Assembly: GCA_949957035.1 (NCBI GenBank)
Contig: CATLIP010000118.1
Location: 1 to 7,522, forward strand
Source: an uncultured Lachnospiraceae bacterium
Lineage (GTDB): Bacteria > Bacillota_A > Clostridia > Lachnospirales > Lachnospiraceae
DNA: 7,522 nucleotides
Direction: 5' to 3'
The number at the start of each line of letters is the position of its first letter. The stretch's first letter is position 1. Under the pieces are notes generated by a model. The model ran no database searches and was not told the origin of the DNA. It worked only from the letters and a program-made list of their open reading frames with translations. Below are positions 1-5,127 of the stretch, in pieces. The position numbers and the translations under genes are program-made.

Positions 1-570
1 AACACCCTTCTTACCAATCTCTGCAAACCGCTGCAAATCAATGGCGTCTCCAAATACCGGCGTATAGTCTACCTTAAAGTCTCCCGTATGCACTACGATT
101 CCCGCCGGTGAATAAATCGCCAGCGCCGCCGCATCCTGGATACTGTGGTTCGTCTTAATAAACTCAATCCTAAACTGCCCAAGGTTAATCGACTGCCCAT
201 GCTTCACAACCTTCCTTCTTGTGCTGCGCAAAAGGTTATGCTCAGTCAATTTCCTCTCAATAATTCCCATCGTCAGTTTTGTTGCATAGATTGGAAGATT
301 CATCTCCCGCAATACATAGCATAATGCGCCGATATGGTCTTCATGTCCATGGGTAATCACGAATCCTTTCACCTTCTGGATATTGTCTTTTAAATAGGTC
401 ACGTCCGGGATGACAAGATCGATCCCCAGCATGTCATCCTCCGGGAATGCCAGACCGCAATCCACGACAATAATACTGTCTTCATACTCGAAGGCAGTGA
501 TATTCATTCCGATTTTTTCCAGACCTCCAAGCGGAATGATTCGCAATTTTCCATTGTTTTCTCTCTTCAA
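1..570 (-). CDS. rnj: Ribonuclease J, N-terminal 190 residues (3' end of gene outside window)
   Basis: RNase J is a cytoplasmic metallo-beta-lactamase-fold ribonuclease with 5'-3' exonuclease and endonuclease activity, central to mRNA decay and rRNA maturation in Firmicutes. The visible part is the first half of the beta-lactamase domain. The start is a TTG at 570-568, chosen because a GGAGG lies 7 bases upstream (582-578) and because it puts the metal ligands at the family's usual numbers: H74, H76, D78 and H79 in a THGHEDHIG motif, then H142 and D164. The opening residues (KLRIIPLGGLEKIGMN) are typical of the family. The beta-CASP domain, the last histidine ligand and the C-terminal domain would lie beyond base 1; family proteins are about 550 residues. 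The gene follows the Fur-family gene by 27 bases, so it is probably the last visible member of the ireB operon. RNase J1 versus J2 cannot be decided here; the full set of visible ligands argues for an active enzyme. Confidence 0.96.
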   Translation of the reverse strand, partial: MKRENNGKLRIIPLGGLEKIGMNITAFEYEDSIIVVDCGLAFPEDDMLGIDLVIPDVTYLKDNIQKVKGFVITHGHEDHIGALCYVLREMNLPIYATKLTMGIIERKLTEHNLLRSTRRKVVKHGQSINLGQFRIEFIKTNHSIQDAAALAIYSPAGIVVHTGDFKVDYTPVFGDAIDLQRFAEIGKKGV

Positions 571-577
571 ATTTACA

Positions 578-582
578 CCTCC
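578..582 (-). promoter_or_regulatory. Shine-Dalgarno site that fixes the TTG start of RNase J
   Basis: GGAGG on the minus strand lies 7 bases before the TTG at 570-568. No ATG gives an equally complete N-terminus; the first downstream ATG codons would remove the conserved IIPLGGLEKIG strand. It sits in the 27-base gap after the Fur-family stop codon. Confidence 0.85.
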
Positions 583-597
583 ACGTGCGTCTCCGTT

Positions 598-1056
598 CTA
601 TTGTCCTGCCATTTTCAGGCACTCTTGGCATTGTCCGTAGAACTTTAATTCGTGGTCTGACACATGGAATCCCGTCTCCTGCTCAACAAGACGCTCTAAT
701 TCGTCTAAGAGGTCCTCTTCAAACGGAACCACTTTTCCACATGTCTTACATATCAGATGATGATGATGATGCTTTGTCTCCCCGTCAAACATATCGCTGA
801 TCTCATAGCGCAGGCACCCATCATCAAGATTGATCCGATCCACCAACTGCATTTCCCGTAACAACTGCACAGTCCGGTAAATAGTAGCCAGTCCGATCTC
901 CGGATAGTCTTCCTTTACCAGTTCATAAATGTCTTCCGCAGTCATGTGCTTATCACGATGATCTGCAAGTACCTCTAACACAAGCAACCGCTGGTTGGTT
1001 ACTTTAAGACCCTTTTCTTTCAGCATTTTCTTAAAATTCTCTTTACTGATGGACAT
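598..1056 (-). CDS. Fur-family metal- or peroxide-responsive transcriptional regulator
   Basis: This 152-residue protein is full length for Fur/PerR/Zur. Residues 1-80 are the winged-helix DNA-binding domain (GLKVTNQR at 16-23, LATIYRTVQLL at 56-66 as recognition helix). Residues 85-152 are the dimerisation and metal domain. Two CxxC pairs, C103/C106 and C143/C146, form the structural zinc site seen in PerR, Zur and many Fur proteins. Candidate regulatory metal ligands are H37, E85, and histidines in the run H96-H100. At the place where PerR has Asp-85 this protein has Glu, and at the PerR Asp-104 place it has Pro-111, so it looks more like Fur than PerR; Zur or another specificity remains possible. 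The run of five His codons (all CAT) is unusual in length. The gene begins 6 bases after the DUF1292 stop and is followed by rnj. Its SD (GAAAGG) overlaps the end of the upstream gene, which suggests translational coupling. No Fur box was recognised in the window. Confidence 0.93.
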   Translation of the reverse strand: MSISKENFKKMLKEKGLKVTNQRLLVLEVLADHRDKHMTAEDIYELVKEDYPEIGLATIYRTVQLLREMQLVDRINLDDGCLRYEISDMFDGETKHHHHHLICKTCGKVVPFEEDLLDELERLVEQETGFHVSDHELKFYGQCQECLKMAGQ

Positions 1057-1062
1057 AGTATA

Positions 1063-1323
1063 TTACCTTTCGATCTCGACGTCTTCAAGCAACTCCTCGA
1101 AGACCTTCGATATTGCCGTAAGCTCCACGTCGTCTTCGACAATCTCGTAGATACTGTCCGACGACGCCTCCTTTGACGTATCCTTGAGTATCAGGCACTC
1201 CGCATCCCCGTCTTCCGAATCTGTAACCAGGATATAGGTCACGCCGTTCACCTTCGTCTGTTCCAGCACAAAAAAGTCCACTTCCTCCGGAATCTCTTCC
1301 GACCTGAATCTTATCTTCTCCAT
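1063..1323 (-). CDS. DUF1292 (YrzB-like) small acidic protein
   Basis: This 86-residue acidic protein starts MEKIRF and contains the beta-rich core typical of DUF1292 proteins (VDFFVLEQTKVNGVTYILVTD at about 15-35, then an ECLILKD strand). The C-terminal third is rich in Glu and Asp. Its molecular function is unknown. In Firmicutes it is usually found just after ireB and ruvX, as here. An in-frame extension to 1410 would overlap ruvX by 77 bases and add residues unlike the family. The ATG at 1323 is preferred because GAGGAG lies 6 bases before it and because it lies 10 bases after the ruvX stop. The constant linkage suggests co-expression with ireB and ruvX rather than a shown functional link. 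Confidence 0.9.
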   Translation of the reverse strand: MEKIRFRSEEIPEEVDFFVLEQTKVNGVTYILVTDSEDGDAECLILKDTSKEASSDSIYEIVEDDVELTAISKVFEELLEDVEIER

Positions 1324-1329
1324 AAATAA

Positions 1330-1335
1330 CTCCTC
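1330..1335 (-). promoter_or_regulatory. Shine-Dalgarno site that fixes the start of the DUF1292 gene
   Basis: GAGGAG on the minus strand, 6 bases before the ATG at 1323-1321. It overlaps the ruvX stop codon (1336-1334), so termination of ruvX translation may help initiation of the DUF1292 gene. It argues against the longer in-frame start inside ruvX. Confidence 0.8.
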
Positions 1336-1774
1336 AAGAATACTTTTCCTGACCGGCCGCAACGGCATCCAGATATCCCTGCAATATAATAACAGCCGCA
1401 ACCTTGTCAATATACTTCTTGCGATCTTCCCGTCTCACACGATTCTCAATCAAAGTCCGTTCCGCTTCAACCGTAGTCAGGCGCTCGTCCCACATCACGA
1501 CCTCAAGCCCTGTCCGCCGGGTGAGCATCTTCCCAAACGCTATGGATTGTTCCGCCCGTTCCCCAATATCATTGTTCATATGCTTCGGAAGCCCAAGCAC
1601 AATCCGCTCAACCTCATACTCTTCAATCAATGCCTCGATACGCGCACAGGTCTTACGCAGCTTGTTCTCTTCCTTACGACAAATTGTCTCTACCCCCTGA
1701 GCCGTAATGCCCAGAGCGTCACTGATCGCTACGCCTACTGTCTTAGAGCCGTAGTCCAGTCCCATGATTCTCAT
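1334..1774 (-). CDS. ruvX: RuvX/YqgF, putative Holliday junction resolvase or pre-16S rRNA nuclease
   Basis: The 146-residue protein has the RNase H-like fold of YqgF. Visible motifs are [14 protein letters not shown] at 6-19 with the first acidic catalytic candidate D7, the GLPKHMNN loop at 61-68, DERLTT at 96-101 with E97, and [15 protein letters not shown] at 122-136 with D123. All expected acidic residues are present and the length is normal. The family is annotated as a Holliday junction resolvase from its fold, and E. coli YqgF is implicated in 16S rRNA 5' end processing, so either role could apply. The start is only 3 bases after the ireB stop, with a weak SD (GATGGG), which suggests translational coupling. 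An internal ATG at codon 4 is a possible alternative start that would still keep D7. Confidence 0.95.
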   Translation of the reverse strand: MRIMGLDYGSKTVGVAISDALGITAQGVETICRKEENKLRKTCARIEALIEEYEVERIVLGLPKHMNNDIGERAEQSIAFGKMLTRRTGLEVVMWDERLTTVEAERTLIENRVRREDRKKYIDKVAAVIILQGYLDAVAAGQEKYS

Positions 1775-1777
1775 AGA

Positions 1778-2041
1778 TTATACCCATCTGTTGTGCTCAA
1801 TATACGTTTTAAGCATCTCTTCTACCAGTTCGTCCCGCTCCATCTTCATAATCAGGCTGCGCGCCCCGTCGTAGCTTGTGATATATGTCGGATCTCCTGA
1901 CATAATATACCCTACAATCTGGTTCACCGGATTATATCCTTTTTCGCTCAATGCCCTGTACACAATCTCAAGTATATCTTTTGCTTGAATCTGTGGACCG
2001 CTTTCTACCTGAAAAAACTGTGTGCTGCTTAAATCTCTCAT
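1778..2041 (-). CDS. ireB: IreB-family regulatory phosphoprotein (UPF0297, YrzL)
   Basis: This 87-residue protein carries the signature block GYNPVNQIVGYIMSGDP at 35-51 followed by a helix with ARSLIMKMERDELVEEM. In Enterococcus faecalis IreB is a substrate of the PASTA Ser/Thr kinase IreK, phosphorylated at N-terminal threonines, and it lowers cephalosporin resistance. Here T7 lies at the matching position of the second of those threonines, while position 4 is Leu; S5 and S6 are nearby. The SD GGAGG lies about 10 bases before the ATG. It is the first gene after a recognisable promoter and heads ireB-ruvX-DUF1292, the same order as yrzL-yrrK-yrzB in Bacillus subtilis. In Bacillus alaS precedes this trio; here mtaB does. 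Physiological function in this organism is inferred from the family only. Confidence 0.95.
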   Translation of the reverse strand: MRDLSSTQFFQVESGPQIQAKDILEIVYRALSEKGYNPVNQIVGYIMSGDPTYITSYDGARSLIMKMERDELVEEMLKTYIEHNRWV

Positions 2042-2073
2042 ATACTCACGTCCTCCAAAAATACTTCACTGTT

Positions 2074-2102
2074 ATTCTAACCTATTGACGGGAAAAATTC
2101 AA
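2074..2102 (-). promoter_or_regulatory. Putative sigma-A promoter of the ireB operon
   Basis: On the minus strand TTGAAT (2102-2097) and TAGAAT (2079-2074) are separated by exactly 17 bases, matching the -35 and -10 consensus at 4/6 and 5/6. Transcription would begin near 2067, giving a leader of about 25 bases that contains the ireB SD. The -35 box overlaps the mtaB stop codon (2101-2099), so the operon may also receive readthrough from mtaB: no hairpin with a T-run is seen in the 57-base gap. Confidence 0.7.
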
Positions 2103-3382
2103 TGAATTATTTGTAAACGGCTCTCAATTTCTACATTTACCAACTCATTTATCCGATTTTCGCCTAATTTCTGTCCAACCTTCACATATTCCCGGGTGTG
2201 TCCCGTCAGGTAACGCTCTCCTTCTACCAGAATCTCTTCTTCCATCAAGACTTCCTGCACCGTCCCAAGAAGCGCATCCTCGTAAGCCTCCTGTTTCCTT
2301 CTGCTAAGAGAAAGAAGCTCATTGCTGCGGCAGGCCTTAATTTCCTCCGGTATCTGGTCTTTCATGGCTGCCGCCTTCGTCCCTTCCCGCTTTGAATATT
2401 TGAATACATGAGTCTCGTAGAAATTGACCTTGTCGATAAATGCCTTGGACTGTGCAAACTCTTCTTGCGTCTCTCCCGGGAAGCCTACGATTACATCTGT
2501 GGTCAATGCTGGACGGGTGAAATATTTCCGCAGGAGCATACATTTCTCATAGTATTCCTCAGACGTGTAGCGTCGGTTCATCCGCTTTAATGTATCGTCG
2601 CACCCGCTTTGCAGGGATAGGTGGAAATGGGGACATATCTTTGGGAGTTCTGCAAGCGTTTCCACAAATTCCTGCGTGATGATTCTCGGTTCAAGAGAAC
2701 CCAGCCGGATTCTTTGGATGCCCGGAATCTCATGGACTGCAAGAATCAGGCCAAGCAGGCTGTCATTCGTATCGATGCCATAGGAGCTTAGATGGATTCC
2801 GGTCAGGACTGCCTCTTTGTAGCCGTTATCCGCAAGCTTTTGGATTTCCCCAAGCACACTGTCCCGGGCGCGGCTTCTGACCCTTCCCCGAACATAAGGA
2901 ATGATACAGTAGGTACAGAACTGGTTGCAGCCGTCCTGCACCTTTACGTATGCGCGGGTATGTTCTGCCGTCTGCTCAAGGTGCAGTTCCTCGTATTCAT
3001 TGGTATGGTTGATGTCCAATATTTCTTTTTCAAGCCTTTTTTTGCCGGACTCAAATCCTTCCAATATCTCAATCAAATCCTTCTTGCGGTTGTTCCCAAT
3101 CACAACATCCACACATTCCTCCTGCTCGCCCTCCTTTGCCTGGACGTAACAGCCGCATGCCACCACTAAAGCCTCCGGGTTCTGCTTTCTCGCCCTGTGC
3201 AGCATTTGCCTTGACTTACGGTCTGCCATATTGGTGACAGTGCATGTGTTAATAATGTAAATGTCCGCTTTCTCCTGGAACGGCACAATCTCATATCCGT
3301 TCCGGACTAATAACTCCTGCATTGCTTCTGTCTCATATGCGTTCACCTTGCATCCAAGATTATGTAATGCTGCTTTTTTCAT
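2099..3382 (-). CDS. mtaB: MtaB, tRNA t6A37 C2-methylthiotransferase (radical SAM)
   Basis: The enzyme converts t6A at position 37 of ANN-decoding tRNAs to ms2t6A, using S-adenosylmethionine and two [4Fe-4S] clusters. The 427-residue protein shows the three-part family plan. The N-terminal UPF0004 domain has cysteines C11 (LGCKVNAYE), C47 (NTCTVTN) and C78 (GCYVQ). The radical SAM domain has CNQFCTYC with C152, C156 and C159, followed by IPYVRGR. A TRAM-like RNA-binding C-terminus covers about 365-427. The LGCKVN start and NTCTVTNMADRKSRQ favour MtaB (YqeV) over MiaB or RimO. The SD is weak and distant (AAGGA about 13 bases from the ATG), so expression may be low. In Bacillus the gene follows rsmE directly; here the desulfurase, thiI and an opposing HPr-like gene intervene. 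I could not find a convincing sigma-A promoter for it in 3383-3570. Confidence 0.97.
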   Translation of the reverse strand: MKKAALHNLGCKVNAYETEAMQELLVRNGYEIVPFQEKADIYIINTCTVTNMADRKSRQMLHRARKQNPEALVVACGCYVQAKEGEQEECVDVVIGNNRKKDLIEILEGFESGKKRLEKEILDINHTNEYEELHLEQTAEHTRAYVKVQDGCNQFCTYCIIPYVRGRVRSRARDSVLGEIQKLADNGYKEAVLTGIHLSSYGIDTNDSLLGLILAVHEIPGIQRIRLGSLEPRIITQEFVETLAELPKICPHFHLSLQSGCDDTLKRMNRRYTSEEYYEKCMLLRKYFTRPALTTDVIVGFPGETQEEFAQSKAFIDKVNFYETHVFKYSKREGTKAAAMKDQIPEEIKACRSNELLSLSRRKQEAYEDALLGTVQEVLMEEEILVEGERYLTGHTREYVKVGQKLGENRINELVNVEIESRLQIIH

Positions 3383-3453
3383 ATTATACTACCATTCCTT
3401 TCCGTCTGCCCCCATGTGGCAGGTATTGCGGGATGCCCTCCCTTCTATGCAGG

Positions 3454-3495
3454 TTGCCAGAATATTTCAGATGGAATACTTTACATCTTTGGCAA
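3454..3495. repeat. Nested inverted repeat between the divergent mtaB and HPr-like genes
   Basis: TTGCCA (3454-3459) is the perfect complement of TGGCAA (3490-3495). Inside it AGATG (3469-3473) pairs with CATCT (3484-3488). A folded RNA or cruciform would have a 6-bp and a 5-bp stem, a lopsided 9 versus 1 base internal loop and a 10-base apical loop. It lies 8 bases upstream of the -35 box of the HPr-like gene and within the possible leader of mtaB. No T-run follows in either direction, so it is not a terminator. It could be an operator or leader structure, or chance; no known element was recognised. Confidence 0.4.
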
Positions 3496-3503
3496 ATTGT
3501 TCC

Positions 3504-3532
3504 TTGACTTTTCTACCACTTACTTTTAAGAT
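3504..3532 (+). promoter_or_regulatory. Putative sigma-A promoter of the HPr-like gene
   Basis: TTGACT (3504-3509) and TAAGAT (3527-3532) are 17 bases apart, 5/6 and 4/6 matches to the -35 and -10 consensus. Transcription would start near 3539, leaving a leader of about 32 bases with a strong GGGAGG SD at 3556-3561, 9 bases before the ATG. No catabolite-response (cre) palindrome was recognised around it. Confidence 0.7.
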
Positions 3533-3570
3533 AGGTATAGAACACGAAAAAATAAGGGAGGTATAGTCCA

Positions 3571-3807
3571 ATGAAAACAGTTCAGATTTCTTTGAATTCT
3601 ATTGATAAGGTAAAGTCTTTTGTAAATGATATCACAAAATTTGACCACGATTTCGATTTGGTATCCGGAAGGTACGTCATCGACGCGAAGTCTATTATGG
3701 GGATTTTCAGCTTAGACCTTTCCAAGCCGATTGACTTGAACATCCATGCAGATACGGCTGAGATTGATACGATTCTCGATGCGCTCAAGGCTTATATCTG
3801 TGAGTAA
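3571..3807 (+). CDS. HPr-like protein lacking the His-15 phosphorylation site
   Basis: The 78-residue protein matches the HPr fold best around DAKSIMGIFSLDL (38-50), which corresponds to the conserved NAKSIMG region of HPr with regulatory Ser-46; here that serine is S41. Counting back the 31 residues that separate Ser-46 from His-15 in HPr reaches S10, in LNSIDKVKS, where HPr has the GIHARPA active-site loop. The catalytic His and Arg are therefore absent (S10, D12), and the protein cannot carry PTS phosphate in the usual way. It is a few residues shorter than HPr (about 85-88). The retained serine site recalls Crh of Bacillus, which has Gln at position 15 and acts through CcpA. The gene has its own promoter, a strong SD and its own terminator, and is the only plus-strand gene in the window. 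Role unknown; regulation of carbon metabolism is an inference. It has no sign of decay, so it is not called a pseudogene. Confidence 0.9.
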   Translation: MKTVQISLNSIDKVKSFVNDITKFDHDFDLVSGRYVIDAKSIMGIFSLDLSKPIDLNIHADTAEIDTILDALKAYICE

Positions 3808-3835
3808 GAATATTCCAGACGGTTATTTTGAACAT

Positions 3836-3870
3836 AAGGGCAGGCTTATATATGAGCCTTGCCCTTTTTA
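3836..3870 (+). terminator. Intrinsic terminator after the HPr-like gene
   Basis: A hairpin with arms AAGGGCAGGCT (3836-3846) and AGCC-T-TGCCCTT (3855-3866), 11 paired bases with one bulged T and an 8-base AT-rich loop, runs straight into TTTTT (3865-3869). It lies 28 bases after the stop codon. Reading the other way, for thiI, the hairpin is followed only by TTATGTT, so it would be a poor terminator on the minus strand. Confidence 0.9.
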
Positions 3871-3911
3871 TTATCACCACTGTTCATCCCTAACAGGAAT
3901 ATCCGGTACTC

Positions 3912-5093
3912 CTATTTCACCTCAATAATCTCCACCGTCTCAAGCGCCGTCTTCATCAACTCATCGCTCTTCTCGCTCAGATGCTCTTCCGACCTGCGAA
4001 TCACCTCCACATTGGGCTTCGTCACCGGATGCTTCGCCACAAAAATCGTACAGCAGTCCTCAAAGGGCTGGATAGACGTCTCATAAGTCCCAATCTTCTC
4101 AGAAATATTCACGATCTCCTGCTTGTCAAACCCAATCACAGGCCGGTACACCGGCATCGTGCAGACGTCGTTGGTGGCGGCAAGGCTCTGCATGGTCTGG
4201 CTCGCCACCTGCCCGATGCTCTCGCCTGTAATCAGACCAAGACACCCATCCTTTTTCGCGAAATGTTCCGCAATACGCATCATATACCTTCTCATAATAA
4301 TCGTCAGCTCATCGTGAGGACACTGGTCATAAATATACAACTGGATGTCTGTAAAATTCACCACATGTAACTTAACAGGCCCGGCATACCGCGACACAAT
4401 TCTCGCCAGGTCCACCACCTTCTGCTTCGCCCGCTCACTGGTATAAGGCGGCGCATGGAAATAAGTGGCCTCAATTCCCACTCCCCGCTTGGAAATCATA
4501 TACCCCGCTACAGGGCTGTCAATCCCGCCTGACAAAAGCAGCATGGCCTTACCGTTGGTTCCCACCGGCATCCCGCCTGCCCCCGGAATAATCCTGGAAT
4601 AGACGTAGATCTCATTACGCACCTCTACGTTCAGCATCACATCCGGATGATGCACGTCCACCTTCGTCTCAGGAAATGCGTCAAGAATCGCCTCGCCCAG
4701 CGCGCAGTTAATCTCCATGGAAGTAAGGGGGTAGGATTTCCTCGCACGCCTTGCCTCCACCTTGAAGGTCAGGTTCTTATCCGGATACGCCTCGTCCATA
4801 TAGGCGACCACGTCCTTCTTCAACTGCTCAAATCCCCGATCCTCCATACGGACTACCGGGCAGATTCCCACGATACCGAACACCCGCTGCAAATGTTCCA
4901 CCGTATCGTCATAATCATAATCCCCGTCACAGTCCACATAAATCCTTGCCTGGGACTTATGGACTTCAAACTGCCCTTCTACGTCTTTCAGTGCGAACCG
5001 CACCTGTCTGACGAGTGCATCCTCAAACAGATAACGGTTCTTTCCTTTGATTCCTATCTCTCCGTATTTAATTAAAAAAGTATGATATCTCAT
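3912..5093 (-). CDS. thiI: ThiI, tRNA 4-thiouridine synthase
   Basis: ThiI activates U8 of tRNA with ATP and inserts sulfur supplied by a cysteine desulfurase; in some bacteria it also supplies sulfur for thiamine thiazole. The 393-residue protein has a ferredoxin-like N-terminus with IKYGEIGIKGKNR (8-20), a THUMP domain over about 60-168, and a PP-loop ATPase with SGGIDS at 188-193. The conserved segment ITGESIGQVASQT (288-300) and PFEDCCTIFVAKHP (343-356) follow. It has no C-terminal rhodanese domain, as is normal in Firmicutes and unlike E. coli, so sulfur must come by another route; C347 or C348 matches the conserved cysteine of the catalytic core. The partner desulfurase is encoded 34 bases upstream. 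The SD region is not canonical: a purine heptamer repeat (5094-5112) directly touches the ATG. No clear T-rich terminator follows the gene, so its transcript may run antisense through the HPr-like gene towards mtaB. Confidence 0.97.
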   Translation of the reverse strand: MRYHTFLIKYGEIGIKGKNRYLFEDALVRQVRFALKDVEGQFEVHKSQARIYVDCDGDYDYDDTVEHLQRVFGIVGICPVVRMEDRGFEQLKKDVVAYMDEAYPDKNLTFKVEARRARKSYPLTSMEINCALGEAILDAFPETKVDVHHPDVMLNVEVRNEIYVYSRIIPGAGGMPVGTNGKAMLLLSGGIDSPVAGYMISKRGVGIEATYFHAPPYTSERAKQKVVDLARIVSRYAGPVKLHVVNFTDIQLYIYDQCPHDELTIIMRRYMMRIAEHFAKKDGCLGLITGESIGQVASQTMQSLAATNDVCTMPVYRPVIGFDKQEIVNISEKIGTYETSIQPFEDCCTIFVAKHPVTKPNVEVIRRSEEHLSEKSDELMKTALETVEIIEVK

Positions 5094-5112
5094 CTTCTCT
5101 CTTCTCTCTTCT
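5094..5112 (-). repeat. AGAAGAG heptamer repeat forming the thiI ribosome-binding region
   Basis: On the minus strand the 19 bases before the thiI ATG read as AGAAGAG twice plus AGAAG, followed immediately by ATG. No GGAGG is present, so the weak GAAGAG/GAGAAG elements in this tract must serve as the SD. Short tandem repeats can gain or lose units by slippage, which here would alter the initiation region without affecting the protein. Confidence 0.75.
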
Positions 5113-5127
5113 ATTCACATATTTTTC

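Noticed and set aside
756..771. GAT/ATG triplet repeat as a possible microsatellite or array
   Set aside because: It is five CAT histidine codons of the Fur-family gene read on the other strand, in frame and within the known His-rich metal site.
1063..1410. Extended 115-residue version of the DUF1292 protein
   Set aside because: It would overlap ruvX by 77 bases; the downstream ATG at 1323 has a strong SD at the right distance and gives the family's normal N-terminus.
3383..3500. A T-box, SAM or other known riboswitch in front of mtaB
   Set aside because: No T-box core or recognisable riboswitch consensus and no antiterminator/terminator pair were seen; only short stems are present.
3571..3807. 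HPr-like gene as a decayed pseudogene of ptsH
   Set aside because: The frame is intact, the Ser-46 region is well kept, and promoter, SD and terminator are all in good order, which points to a selected function.
3981..5075. Long plus-strand open frames (about 129 and 142 codons) opposite thiI
   Set aside because: They lie wholly antisense to a clear ThiI protein with all motifs, have no SD, and their translations show no recognisable domain; they are by-products of codon bias.
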